Source: Symsagittifera roscoffensis
Lineage: Eukaryota; Xenacoelomorpha; Acoela; Convolutidae
NCBI RefSeq assembly: GCF_963678635.1
Contig: NC_087064.1
Coordinates: forward strand, 27,444,189-27,508,188
DNA length: 64,000 nucleotides
Direction: 5' to 3'
Both the position numbers and the translations under genes were made by a program. Under the pieces are notes generated by a model. That model worked only from the letters and a program-made list of their open reading frames with translations. It searched no databases and was not told the origin of the DNA. This document shows positions 31,909 through 42,786 of the stretch, in pieces; position 1 is the stretch's first letter, and each line of letters starts with the position of its first letter.

Positions 31909-34141
31909 TAAACCTCTCCACGCGCATCATACAAGAGCTTGTGTCGAGCGAGGGGACCACTTCAATGTGCACCGCTCTAGTGGTGAGACAGGTGAACAAA
32001 AAACCCCACCTCTTTTCCGTACTTCTCCGGATTGGAACTAGGAACGGCCCAAAGTAGTCGACACCTGTGTTAGAGAAAGGAGGTTGCTTGTAACCCAGCC
32101 TTTCAATGGGCAGATCAGCCATCATATGAGTTACGGTTTGCGCTTTGCGTTTTCGGCACACAACGCAAGCGTTTTCAATGTTTCGCAGCAACCATCGCAA
32201 ATTTAACACAATGTACTTCAAATTAACCACCGCACGCATGTAATCCAAGCCTTGATGGAAATTCCTAACGTGCAAAAGCTGAGCCAATATCCGAACAACC
32301 GCGTGACGTGCATCAAGTATAATCGGATGCTTGCTATCGAAATCGGAGTTAACCAAGCGGCTGATGCGCCCAGTCGAGCGAAGGATGCCAGATGGTCCAA
32401 TGAACGGCGAATACTTGACGATCCGACTATTCCTCGTGATAACTTTACCGGCTCTTAGTAGTTTTAGCTCACTAGGGAATGTCTCGCCCTGGGACAGGTA
32501 AATGAGCTTTTGTTCAGCAATATCCATTTCAGACGGGTCTGTAATTTCTAATATACTCGACCGGAAATGTTTATGGGATGGCAGCCATCTTAACAAAAAT
32601 GCTACTGCGCGTTTGTATTTTACAATTGAATTGAATCTCTCCCATTTTCCGAAGGGAAGATTTTTTTGTGTCAAAACATCGACGATGAAATTTGACGAAT
32701 TTCCCAGACAAATGTCGATATCACATGATAGTCCTTTGAGTCTTATTTTATCGATAACCCTTGTATAGGGCTTGAACGGCCAATCAGTTGTTCTCAATAT
32801 ACTAGGGCCATTAACCCAGCTGCTTTCCTTGAGGGCTTCCGAAGAAATCCCTCGTGTACCGGTATCAGCTGGGTTATCACCGCTAAGTATGTGATGCCAC
32901 TGATCAGTGCTGGTAGACTCCAGAATATCACCAGTGCGATTACAAACAAAAACGGGTAGTTTACTACAAGAGTGAAGCCACTGAAGAACAGTGGTACTAT
33001 CTGTCCACATGAAATTATCCGTAACTTTGAAAGTGAGACCTTTCAAAATTTCTTTCTTTAAGCGGGTTGCAAAAAGAGCCGCTTGAAGCTCTAAATTTGG
33101 AATAGAAAGCGCTTTCATAGGCGCGACGCGGGCTTTGCCAAACACAAAGGCTAATTCGGTCTGATGGGAGCTAACAAGTCGCGCACGAAGGAAAGCGACG
33201 GCACAGAAAACATCCTGCGAACTATCACCGAACATGTGAAGTTCTATTCGGTCGAAAGGTTCAGTGAAATAGCTGCGAGGTATTGTCAGAGAACCTAACA
33301 AAAGAAGACCTGAGTGCCACTCAAGGAATTGTTTTTTGATTTCCTCTGGCAGATCATCGTCCCATTTTTGACCGCTGATTCGCCTGATATCTTTTAATAG
33401 AAGGCGAGCCTTCACGGTATACGGAGCCACTAACCCAATTGGATCAAAAACAGAAGAAACAAAACTCAACACGGTACGCTGAGTGATTGCTTTGTCTAGC
33501 GGACGATCAACCCCTCTACTAACGACTAAGGTATCTTTTACGTGATCCCACTTAAGACCGAGAACATGCGACGACTGGTCTGGACTCGCACAAATATCTT
33601 TAACAGAGGAATTGGACTCACGGTTGTCCGGATCAAGAGCGGTTGTTACGTCCGGCACGTTGCTGACAAAGTTTGTCAGACAAAACCCACCTAGTTTAAG
33701 CAACGAGATTAAATCCCTACCTAATTTCAAGGCGTCATCCCTGTTTTGAAAAGAATCCAGATAATCATCCATATAAAATTTCTGGACAACAGCTGAAGCA
33801 GCTTCGGGGTACTCAGCTTGATTATCCGATGCAGTCTTCTGCAAAGCAAAATTCGCACAAGTCGGCGAGTCACGAGCACCAAAAATGTGACGCGTATATT
33901 GGTGAACTACCAAACTTGATGTGGGGTCCTCCCGCCACAAAAAACGAAGAGAAGGTTGATCTTCTTCCCGGACTCCAACCTGTAAAAAAATCCCTTCAAT
34001 GTCAGCTGAAACGGCGTAATTATGCTGACGGAATTTTAAAAGTACAGAAATGAGGTTTTGAAGGAGAACCGGGCCAACCAACAGAGATTTGTTCAAGGAA
34101 GCGCCATGACACTTCGATGCCCCATTGAGGACTCTGCGCAC
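31820..34141 (-). pseudogene. BEL RT, A17/RNase H region and integrase (773 codons)
   Basis: This is the longest frame of the window. RT motif A is SADIEGIFLQV with Asp47, and motif C is KFYMDDYLDS with YMDD at residues 123-126. RTVLSFVSSVFDPIGLVAPY starts the Pao A17-type region. IELHMFGDSSQDVFCAVAFL and FMWTDSTTVLQWL carry RNase H-type acidic residues. The integrase zinc finger has His624, His629, Cys659 and Cys662. The integrase core has Asp695 (GVDYFGP) and Asp757 (SDNGTNF). The frame ends just after the second Asp through a frameshift near 31870. All listed catalytic residues are present. Confidence 0.92.
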
Positions 34142-34150
34142 CTTACCGGG

Positions 34151-34666
34151 TTAATTCGGGTTCAACACCGGGTGATGCGGGAGATACCACTCACGATCGG
34201 CTCGTGATTTGGGATCGTGTGCCTTAACGGTTATGATATATCCTTTTTGTATATCTTCTCTAATTGTTTCGGCGTATTTTTCACGGAGCGACGGATCCTT
34301 ATCTAGCCTCTTTTCCAAAGACTTTAATTGAGCTAAAGAGGAAAAATAGTTATTCGGTAAACTACTTTCCTTATCGTTCCAAAGCATTGGTACAATGTAC
34401 CTCTCACCATCGTGAAAGGTGTCATTTTTCAAAACGGACAAAGCGCGTTTGTCGGCGGCGGAACGGGCATCTACCTGCTTGAAGGCTCCATATGACTCCA
34501 ACTCATACCAAGTTTTAATTTGGTCCGCAAGAGACATGTCTTCGACAGCACACTTAAAGCAAGACGAGTTCGACTTAAAGGACGGCGGTAACGGACCACT
34601 TAAAACCCAACCCATCGGAAGGCGTACGGCGCACGGTGAAATAGAGTCCTCCCCCAAGGTACTCAA
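34151..34666 (-). pseudogene. BEL protease-RT connection and RT start
   Basis: The frame opens with SPCAVRLPMGWVLSGPLPPS, the block that joins protease and RT in Pao elements. It continues with YELESYGAFKQVDARSAADK and LAQLKSLEKRLDKDPSLREK. The end, DREWYLPHHPVLNPN, is the RT fingers. A TAA at 34153-34151 interrupts; the frame continues directly in the next piece. Confidence 0.8.
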
Positions 34667-34859
34667 CGGGTCTTATGGCATGGTAGAAATCCTGTCCAAT
34701 AATTATTTCGACGTCCTCATACTTATAATGTACAGGTTTGATCGGAGCCAACTGCGGGTATTTTTCCTGTAATTCAGGAATGCTTATGCTATCCGATCCA
34801 ATACGAATATGATCCTTAACACAAGCTCGAAAAGAAAACGAAAATTCACTACTATTCGT
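34667..34859 (-). pseudogene. BEL protease C-terminal part
   Basis: After the TAA the same frame continues with SEFSFSFRACVKDHIRIGSD, SISIPELQEKYPQL and DVEIIIGQDFYHAIRPVEYL. IIIGQDFYHAI is the conserved end block of the DUF1758 protease, corresponding to ILGRDFL in other elements. A frameshift near 34690 moves the coding frame into the RT segment. Confidence 0.7.
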
Positions 34860-35765
34860 TTAGGCGGAAACTTGAAATTTTACTTGATGAGTTTTAATCA
34901 AGCTCGTGGAATTAAATCCATTTATGGTGAGGTTAACGGGAATGCCAACCAAATGGAGGCGTTTTACGAGATCGGCGGATATCCATGAGTGCGTGGAAGC
35001 ACTATCGCAAAGAGCTAGGGCATTAGTAATCGTCGCATCCGAAGAGACGGCGAGTGATCCAACTGGCAGGAGGCCTTTAGTTGACTCCTGGCTATGAATA
35101 TCGCCGACGGCAGCGTTAGTCGATACATGTTTAGTGTTTGCGTTACCTGAAGCCGGGGAACTTTTAGTATCCTTAGGAGGAAAAATTTTCTCCGCTCCAT
35201 GTAAGAGTACGTTGTGCGTGCTTTCACAATTTGGCTTGGGGCACTTTCTGGCCTTGCTACAATTACGAAAACTATGATTGCTCGGTAAACACGCAAAGCA
35301 AAGTTTTTGTTCGGCTACATGTTTCGCTCGCTGCGTAGCGTTTTTCTCTTTGAATACGGCGCAATTCCAAGGAGCGTGTTGACCTTTACATACAGAACAT
35401 GGAAGGTACTTTGGTTTTTCCTTAGTATTATTACTTACATTTGCGTTACTAGCAAACACTTTGGTACCTACTTTTTGCTTAACTGGTTCTTCAGACTTAC
35501 CCTTAGAATTGATCGTTTTTAGCCTCTCATGACCCTCCGCTTTTTCTTTCAGCCATTCGTTGAAATCTAGCAGAGTTGGTCTATGCCATTGGCGTCTTAC
35601 GGTTTGTATTGACCATGCCTCCTTAAAGTTCGGGGGAAGCTTACTCACAGCTTGATTCAGTAAGTTAACATTTTTCAGGTCGTCGTTAAAAGACAGCGAC
35701 TTGAATACGGCAACAAGTCCAGAAATTGCAGAGGAAAATCCAATTACATTTTCCGAATTATGCAT
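34860..35765 (-). pseudogene. BEL gag second half, zinc knuckles and protease start
   Basis: This 301-codon frame continues DUF1759 (VSKLPPNFKEAWSIQTVRRQ, LLDFNEWLKEKAEGHERL). It then has two Cys/His knuckles (CSVCKGQHAPWNC, about residues 121-133; CFACLPSNHSFRNC) and a further Cys-rich CPKPNCESTH. The DUF1758-type aspartic protease begins around residue 250 with ALCDSASTHSWISADL; the catalytic Asp is residue 254 in a DSA triplet. A TAA at 34862-34860 cuts the protease. Confidence 0.8.
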
Positions 35766-36369
35766 TTTCAGCGGCGGAAAAATTACTCAATTTATCTAGA
35801 TGAGCCCCTACTACAGCATGCGGCTGCCCGAATTTTCTTTGAAGAGTTGCTAATGCGTCTTTATATAGTACTCCGCTATAGCTATACTCAGCGATTGCGG
35901 ATTTTGCTTTACCCACTACGAGCGTTTTCAGATAGGTAAGCTTTTCATCGTCACTGAGTATGGCTGAATTGACCGTCGATATGAACTGCCCAAACCACTC
36001 ATGCCAATTAAGTGGGTTGCCATCGAACTGGGTCAGCTTCCACTCAGGGAGATGATCTTTTCGGCTGTGCATGAGTATATTAACCAACTCTCGTGTCGAA
36101 AGTGGACGCTCGACGTCTGCACCAGGTGAATTACCGGTAGTTGGCTCTGTGTAACTCGAAGAGTTACCGTGACAATCAGAAACGAACGGTTGATTAGCAT
36201 GTGAAGAAATTTCAGGCTGTGCAAAGAACACAGTTCCTCCACTTGTATAAGGAACAAAATTATTCGTAGGAACAATCGGAGTTACTGCGGAAAAAACAGT
36301 TGTCGAAGGAACGTAGTGTTGTTGAGCTGACATTGAAGGGGCAGCAACAGCTGGTCTCCACAAATCGCT
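35758..36369 (-). pseudogene. BEL gag capsid-like domain, first half (DUF1759-type)
   Basis: In frame with the upstream gag. After a disordered start, LPEWKLTQFDGNPLNWHEWF and LTYLKTLVVGKAKSAIAEYS, then TLQRKFGQPHAVVGAHLDKL, are the core of the DUF1759 gag domain of BEL/Pao elements. The frame ends at 35758; the domain continues in the next frame from 35765. The frameshift lies inside the domain, so it is a disabling mutation, not a programmed gag-pol shift. Confidence 0.8.
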
Positions 36370-37242
36370 CTAAGGATTATAGTGGTCACTTGAAAAGTTA
36401 TAAATACTAACGGGAACACCCATATGTTGTTGTGATGGGATTACAGGTGCTTGGTGGCCAGCTACTACTGAACCTTTAGTTTGATGACTTAAAGAAACCT
36501 GATTAATTGCTGTTGATGCAGGAACAAACGGTGCTACACCAGAAGGAGGAAAATAGTTTTCAGAAGTTACCGGGACTACTGATCCTGTGTTTGGATTGCC
36601 TAGCACCGGATGAGTGGACAGAAAAGTTTGCTGAGGCAAATTATTAGAAACAGGTTGAATGACCTGCTGTAACCCTACTGGATTGTTAACGGAAACCTGC
36701 GATCGGACCAAATTCGACAAATTATGTTGTTGTCCGTGAATGTGGTTACTGTAATACAATCCCGGATCACTAGAAGCTGCCTGGCCATTATTCACTCTTG
36801 TAAAACTTGATGAGACCAAGTAATTTGTTGATGCAGGATAAGTTGCCTCAGGAGCTATTGAACGAACGTGCTGCTCTTGAATGGGAACTACAACAGCATC
36901 AGGCTGATTGTGGTCGACAGCGTCGACCCAGTGACGCGTACGATCCTTTTCGTCTATTGTTAGTTGGGGAGAGATTCGAGTTAAACCACTTTCGTCAGCA
37001 TTCTCGCTGATTTCCGACAACTCATCTTCTAACTCAAGCCCTTTCAACTCAATTACTGCCAGTTTGTTCTTGTGTTCTTCAGCCAATTCTTCCAACTCTA
37101 AACTGCTTTGTTGTTCTAAAACATATTGTTTCATCTTGTTTTGCTGCTCTTTCAGTCTTAATGATACCTTTGCCTGCCTCTCAAGTTCCTCTTGTTGTTT
37201 CTTTAAAATCATTAGGTCGCGCTTTTTCTCAGAAAGTGTTTT
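36370..37242 (-). pseudogene. BEL gag middle: coiled coil and Gln/Pro-rich region
   Basis: This is in the same frame as the N-terminal part. KKQQEELERQAKVSLRLKEQ and QQNKMKQYVLEQQSSLELEE are strongly heptad-like, predicting a coiled coil over about 70 residues. Then follows a Val/Pro/Gln/Asn-rich, probably disordered, stretch of about 170 residues. A second in-frame TAG at 36372-36370 ends it. Both gag breaks are TAG. Confidence 0.7.
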
Positions 37243-37737
37243 CTACGGAGCGGCGGTATAACGACTAGGTTTCTGAGAACCCAATTGATGATGTCGGCTG
37301 CTTCGGTGTGACACCTTAGAGCGGGTATCTGTTTTATGCGACTGGGGTTTTTCACTTTTTTCAAAATGATGAGAATTTTTTGAGCTGCTATCTATGTTGT
37401 CCGGCTTTGTTACTGTCTCAAAACTTGTTTTATATGTGATAGCTTCCTGTAAAACTTTATCGTTGCTTTGAGTCAACTTATGAAGCCACATATCCTGTGC
37501 CGGTATCAATTCGTCGGGATTGGCACTTTTTGCAGCCATATCAATCAACTCATCATTTATATCGACCGCTTGTTCTATAAAGTTCCTAAATTTTTCTATG
37601 TAGGTATCAATTTTTGAGCAACGACTCTGACTCTCTATGTATTCTAAAATTATTTCATGGCATTTATAAAGTTCGTTTTCGAGATTGCTACGTGTCTCAA
37701 ACAACTTCTTAATTTTCTTCTGAAACTTAACTTCCAT
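37243..37737 (-). pseudogene. BEL gag N-terminal part
   Basis: The ATG at 37737 opens gag: a charged helical start MEVKFQKKIKKLFETRSNLE, then CHEIILEYIESQSRCSKIDT, and a Ser/His/Lys-rich end. A TAG at 37245-37243 interrupts the frame, which is open again immediately after. The helical N-terminus is typical of the gag region that precedes DUF1759 in BEL elements. The preceding leader ORF stops about 70 bases upstream. Confidence 0.7.
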
Positions 37738-37809
37738 GCTTGATTATTTCAGAAATAAACAACTCTCAGAAAAAACTTTATTTTCACTCAAGTAAATCCC
37801 CAAAACACT

Positions 37810-38446
37810 CTAATACATCAATAACTTACAAGGGGGAGTAACTTGAAGTTTTAATGCTTTGAGTCTGTTGTGAATCGCTCTACGATTTTTAGGCGACAAA
37901 CGGTTCCGCTTCTTCTTAGCTTTCAGTGTACTTAAGTCAGCACTGTATCGTCTAAGTAACAACAGAGTCTTCAACTCAAGGGAAGGGGGCTGGTGCAGCT
38001 CTTTATACTTTTCGATAAGTGTTTGGTCTTTGGCCTTTCGCTTTGAGATAAAATCCTCAGCTATGTTAACAACGAGAATACCTGTCTTTTTCAACTCTTT
38101 TTCAATATTGTCCGTACCGTTGCGGCGATAGTATACAATAGCGGTAATATTCTCCTTGTATCTCAAAAGAAGGCTCTTAAATTAGTCAGTACTCAAACTA
38201 CGGTTGTTGTTACTGCGGTTGCTTACTATTGGAGTTATTTATGGCGTCGTGCCAAATAACTAGATCTTTCCGATTCGACAAAAAGTGGTGCAGATAGAAT
38301 TGGATAGTTTTGTGCGAGTCCCTGGCGTTAAAGTTAAAGCTTAAACCGGGCTTTGTGAAACAAGTCTCTTTCACGCGCTTTTGAGACGGTGCGGATAGTA
38401 TTTGGAGCGCGTGATCCAAGGAACTAGCTCCTAGATTGAATACCAT
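37810..38446 (-). pseudogene. BEL accessory ORF in the 5' leader, SGNH-like
   Basis: Two minus frames, 38446-38210 and 38166-37810, read as one protein broken by a frameshift and stops near 38200. The first half has VFNLGASSLDHALQIL, CFTKPGLSFNFNARD and LVIWHDAINNSNS. The second has ITAIVYYRRNGTDNIEKELK, GILVVNIAEDFISKRK and a basic end (RRAIHNRLKALK). The G-x-S-S-L, PG and INNS blocks recall SGNH blocks I, II and III, so an esterase-like fold is possible; no clear DxxH is seen. BEL elements usually have a single gag-pol ORF, so this extra leader gene is unusual. Confidence 0.45.
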
Positions 38447-39774
38447 ACACTCAAGAGACCTATGCGACGGCTACGTTACCCTAAAGTACCAATGGGGTGG
38501 GGAAATTAAGTAGGTCGGTTGAACTCCAACAACGCACACGGAGTAAACCTGAGGATGAAAGAATTCAACTTAACTCACTTAATATCACCGTACCTGACCA
38601 CTTAACATTAGTGTCGCGCAACGAAGTCAATTATCGGACGGCTGAAACGGCTTATTTTTACTTGAAGCGAACTGGTTTTCAGTTTCACCAATGTGGGTGG
38701 GGGATCAGGCAAATTGGTTAAGTTCCAACAACACACGCGGAAAAAACCTGAGGATGAAAAAACTCAACTTAATTTGCCTGATATTTCGCTACCAGACCAC
38801 TTACCATAAGGTTGGTGTCAAGTTACAGCACAGTTTCGCAGAATTATGGGGACGTTTTGAGGAATTTTTGGCTATTTTATTACTTTTTTCCCAAAATTTT
38901 TCGGAAAATTTTGGTCAGCAGGTTCGAGTCGTAAACCAATCCAAAAAACTAGTCTAGTAGCCCTTGCCTATGATCCGATTTTTTGGATTTTCAATCCGTT
39001 CACAATTACCCAAAAATTTGTGGTATCGGGAAAATTACCACTCGTAGCTTGCTTTGAGTTGGGATACACAATAAGACACCGTATGTAATTTTATAGCACA
39101 AAAAAATTTATAAAAACTAGATGAGTCTTACAGTTTTTGACGGTTTTGGAGATTGACGACACCGGGGAAAAAATCCAAAACTTCGGGTGTCGAGAAAAAC
39201 ACAGCTCCACTTTGACCAAAAGTCAACAATCAGGACACCTGAACAGGCCTCTCTCTCTTCCGCCAGTCCGCTCTTTCGTCTGTCTGCTCTTTCGTCTCTG
39301 AAGACAAAACACGACACCTGTATAAAGGCCTCTGCGATTGACACGACGCCTGAGCAGGCCTCTAAGATCCGACACCAGCGCAGCTCCTCAAAACGCGACA
39401 CCTGAACAGGCCTCCGTTTGGCCCTTTCGGGATTATTCTGAGACGGGGGCGTCTCTCCTTAGTTCAAGAGGTAATCCACAAGAAGGTAACGTAGTGGCGC
39501 ACCTCCGTTTTATAGGAAGAAGCCGTAACGCTAGGAGCCGTATCGTGCGTTTTCTACTCGGGTGCGGTTTCGGTTTTAGAGTAGAGCTATGTTAGAGTAG
39601 ATCGGTTTTCGGTAGTCAAGAAAAGGGTCCCAAAAGTGTCAGTTTACTGAAATTTTATCGGCAAAATAACAGCAAACAAATCGAAGGTGAATCAGAAAAT
39701 GTCGGAAGTTTTCTGAACAGAATCAGCCATTAACACAGACTATAATTCTTTAAATCGCACAAGAAACCAATAAT
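38447..39774 (-). other. BEL 5' leader with short repeats
   Basis: A leader of 1.3 kb without ORFs separates the primer-binding site from the first ORF. It contains four copies of GACACCTGAACAGGCCTC or close variants (39234-39251, 39313-39332, 39345-39362, 39397-39414, + strand reading). It also contains a direct duplication of about 115 bp (about 38497-38610 and 38700-38810) built around CCTGAGGATGAAA and CCACTTA. These could be packaging or regulatory sequences. Confidence 0.6.
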
Positions 39775-39792
39775 GTCCCTTGTGGGGCGCCA
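39775..39792 (-). promoter_or_regulatory. BEL primer-binding site (Lys-tRNA-like)
   Basis: On the minus strand, three bases after the LTR end, the sequence is TGGCGCCCCACAAGGGAC. It begins TGGCGCCC and ends AGGGAC, like primer-binding sites for the 3' end of a lysine tRNA, with a couple of mismatches in the middle. Position and start support minus-strand priming here. Confidence 0.8.
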
Positions 39793-39795
39793 AAA

Positions 39796-40285
39796 TGTGC
39801 GCGTCAATCTCCACGATTATATAAAAAACGGTTTTTAAACACTTAAATTAATGAGTATTTTCTCGGCAAAATAACTCCGGAAGTTTGAAAATATAACGAT
39901 AATTTATAATTTTTAACAAGCTTTATCATCGGTAACATCGGCTACAAAAAAAACTGCATAACTCAAAGCAAACTGCAAAAATGGCCAGTATTTGTCCTTG
40001 AGACAAATTGCTCTTTTTAAAGGTCAGCCTTAATCAAGGCTGAACCAAATTAGAGCGAAAAGACGGTTAAAATAGGTTTTGGGGGGGTCGAACCTGGTTA
40101 CGGAGCATCCCATCAAGTTCGGGGCATATTTGAGTGCTAGAAAGGAAATGACCTAGGCGGGATTCGAACCGGCGCCGAACCCGCAGGGACGCACCATGTA
40201 TAAGCTCGGCTACTGTCCCTATAGGCATTTACATTTATATGCATTTATACTCTCGCACATTTACGTTTATATTTGCGCTGCAACA
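39796..40285 (-). repeat. BEL 5' LTR, 490 bp
   Basis: Read on the minus strand it runs from TGTTGCAGCGCAAATATAAA (40285) to GACGCGCACA (39796), where the primer-binding site follows. It contains about 105 bp absent from the other LTR (GTTATTTTGCC... region, about 39866-39975). It also carries the tRNA-like A and B boxes. The remaining sequence differs from the 3' LTR at only a few scattered bases, so insertion is not ancient. Confidence 0.9.
40160..40212 (-). promoter_or_regulatory. tRNA-like Pol III A and B boxes in BEL 5' LTR
   Basis: This is the same arrangement as in the other LTR: TAGCCGAGCTTA at 40212-40201 and GGTTCGAATCC at 40170-40160. The second B-box-like motif (40094-40085) carries one substitution. 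In this position the boxes could start transcription upstream of the primer-binding site. Confidence 0.6.
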
Positions 40286-40290
40286 AAGTT
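40286..40290. repeat. Target-site duplication AAGTT, right
   Basis: This is the partner of 30786-30790 on the other side of the element. Its exactness confirms both LTR borders. Confidence 0.9.
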
Positions 40291-42544
40291 AAAAAGGTAA
40301 AGTGAGCTAACTGGAGGGTCGTTGTCTCCAGTTAGCCCGATGCCTGCTTGCCGTTAATTCCCCTGCTTAGATCATTCGCTCAAAGGGGATAAAATTTGCT
40401 AAAAATTTGCTGATCTGTGAACCAAACGGATCTTACCTAGCTTTCGATTACTCACATATCAAACAATAGCTGAGTCGCTATACTAGACAACGAAGTTATG
40501 ACCAAAAAGGGGACCAAAAATCATTATTAGTGTTATTTTGAGTGACTGTTTTTATATCGAATTCATTGCTTTTTCCTCAAATTCAACTACTCGTATTCTG
40601 AAACATAACATTAGCATGTTGGTAAGTTAAAATGTTTAAGTCAATTTTGTAGTAAGAAGAAAATCAAATAAGTTGAAAATGTTTTAAGGCTCCAGGTTTT
40701 CATTTCAGCTTTTTCTGAGAGACAATTTTGTTATCGTTGTAGAGTTCACGACCAGGAGGATTCGTATTGGCTCCAAATTTGCCTCAAGATCTTCTACTTC
40801 CTATTGACAGGGAGGCTTATACACGTAACGTTACGAGTGTTCGATTCCGAATGCTATTCTTATCTTCAATTCTAGCGACAAAATTCACTCGTTTTTTGGC
40901 TGCTGTGTCAAAAAGGTCCATTTATGGCTGTTTTTCAGCACTTCTAAGAAATGTTACGTCGTCAATCGAAATTTTGAAATTTAAAATTTCAAACTTTCCT
41001 CCCGATCAAATTTTAGTTTATATGGCGTTCCACTTTACAATTTTTCTTGCACGAAAGGTTCTACTCTGTTTGCTGGCACACTGGCACAAAACTCAACGTG
41101 TGTTCCATATGAGCAGAACGGTTGACGGTTCTATTTCAAGTTTGATTGGGAGTTTGAGAGAAAAAACAGTCTCAAGAATCAATAATTTTTCAATTTAAGG
41201 TGTTTCCAAAAGTCTATTGAATTCCTAATTTCACTAACATTAACTAACTCGTTAAACTAGTTTGGCTAAATCAGCCACATTTGACATCAATGTTTCCTTT
41301 TCCCAGGAGAAACTAAAAACCATAAAAGTTGTTTGACATTGTTAAAACTCTTTGTCAGACGGTAACAAAAACTCATTTAAAATTTTTGTCATTTTTCAAC
41401 CACAGCTGTATAGAAACTGAGCCGTAATCTTCATGGCTAAAATTGTTGTTATGTAGAAGGAAAAAATTTTAACACGGCACCAGCACAAAAATAACTTCAT
41501 CACAAGAAACCCAGTTTATGACCAATATTTTCATAGCTGGTCTAACTTGCAAATTCAATGAATTAATGATATAACTTTGAGAATTTTATGATTAGGTTTA
41601 AATTCATGTTAAATTCGAGTTTAAATTCAACTTCTTAGTTCAAAAAAACTCAAATTCTTACTTCAATTTATTCAAAGTTAGAGAACAGTAGATAGTCATT
41701 TTATCGATTTAGAAGTTTTTTTATTTACTTTTTGTTAGTTGCATCTTTTCATCAATTTAGTTGTCAGAAATTGCAAAAAAAAGTTATGTGAAAGGAGCAG
41801 TTTTAGTTGAAAGTCGGTGTGAACTTTTTCAAAAAAAATTGTTTGCTCGAACAACTTATCACGTGCCTGAAATTAACATTGGATAAACAGTGGATTTTTG
41901 ACAGAAATTTTATCTAAGCTAATTGCAACTGATGAGACAAGAAACAGGAGAGAAACAATTCCAGCTGCAGAAATACTGAATTGTTTCATTTTAAACAATT
42001 TGTAAAATTTCGGGTGCTATTCAATTAATTTTGAGCTATTGGTCGACCTTCAAAGGTAGAAAGTTTACAAATTGGAGAGAAATTTGTTAAACGGGTGCTA
42101 ATTTTGAATTGAGATTGCAAAAATGTGCAATTTTTTTTAGAGTAGAAAAAATCTTGTGGGGAGCTGATGCGTCGCTTACAGCGGGCAGATGATAAACCGT
42201 TAGATCTATCGGGGATCTGCAGTAGTTGGCACTGAAGCCATCTGCAGACGAATCTGCACACGTAAGGGATCACCTGTTACTTCGAGGATTTCTGATATTG
42301 CGAACTGTTTAGATCGAGCACCTCGACTGGGAGCTGTGGTAATAATTTAGGATGAAGGAAAAACGCCACGGGTAGCGACGATACGAAGCGTCAAAACAGA
42401 TAACCTCATAGACTCGGTGAGCCGGATTGTGGAGCAGATATCGTTTGACAATAAAAATTTTGTGCGGATGAGTGACAGTTAGAGAGAAAACGATCACTGG
42501 AGAGATAGGGGACGCAAAGCGAACCGATATAGGGAACACAATTC
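40291..42544. other. Noncoding region between BEL element and tandem array
   Basis: This region is AT-rich. An exact 11-bp stem hairpin, GCTAACTGGAG (40306-40316) and CTCCAGTTAGC (40326-40336) with a 9-base loop, sits right beside the BEL insertion point. A 143-codon frame on + (40767-41198) has no ATG start, no recognisable domain and ordinary AT-driven composition; I do not regard it as a gene. Nothing else is supported. Confidence 0.4.
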
Positions 42545-42786
42545 AGAAAAAAGAGCGAAAACTTCAATTCCAAGACCAAATACACGAGAACAAAATGAAG
42601 TGCCCTGACAAAAAGCAATTACAACAAAAGTAGAAAACGTAAAATGTGTACACGCAAGAGTCATCGACCAAAAACTGCCAAAACCGCTTCACGTGTTAAA
42701 GCTCTAGCCTATCAAAAGTTTTCTCTTGAAAGAAGAAAGACTAAATATACCAACGATACATGCGTGTACTTAATTAACATAACCAA

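Larger units (their letters stand above)
30791..40285 (-). mobile_element. BEL/Pao LTR retrotransposon, complete ends, inactive
   Basis: A 9495-bp insertion on the minus strand. It is bounded by LTRs beginning TGTTGCAGCG and ending GCGCACA (the usual TG...CA), with AAGTT duplicated on both sides (30786-30790 and 40286-40290). Inside are a primer-binding site, long leader, extra leader ORF, gag with DUF1759-type domain, zinc knuckles, DUF1758-type protease, RT with YMDD, Pao-type A17/RNase H region, integrase and a DUF5641-type tail, in BEL/Pao order. Five in-frame stops (37243, 36370, 34860, 34151, 31384) and frameshifts near 35760, 34690 and 31870 disable it. Confidence 0.93.

Noticed and set aside
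35758-35765. Programmed gag-pol frameshift
   Set aside because: The shift lies in the middle of the DUF1759-type domain, so it must be a mutation.
37243-37245. Suppressible TAG as a programmed gag read-through
   Set aside because: A second TAG (36370) and other stop types follow in the same polyprotein and they fall within gag, not at a gag-pol border.
40767-41198. 143-codon + frame
   Set aside because: Starts without ATG, has no domain, and no second copy supports it.
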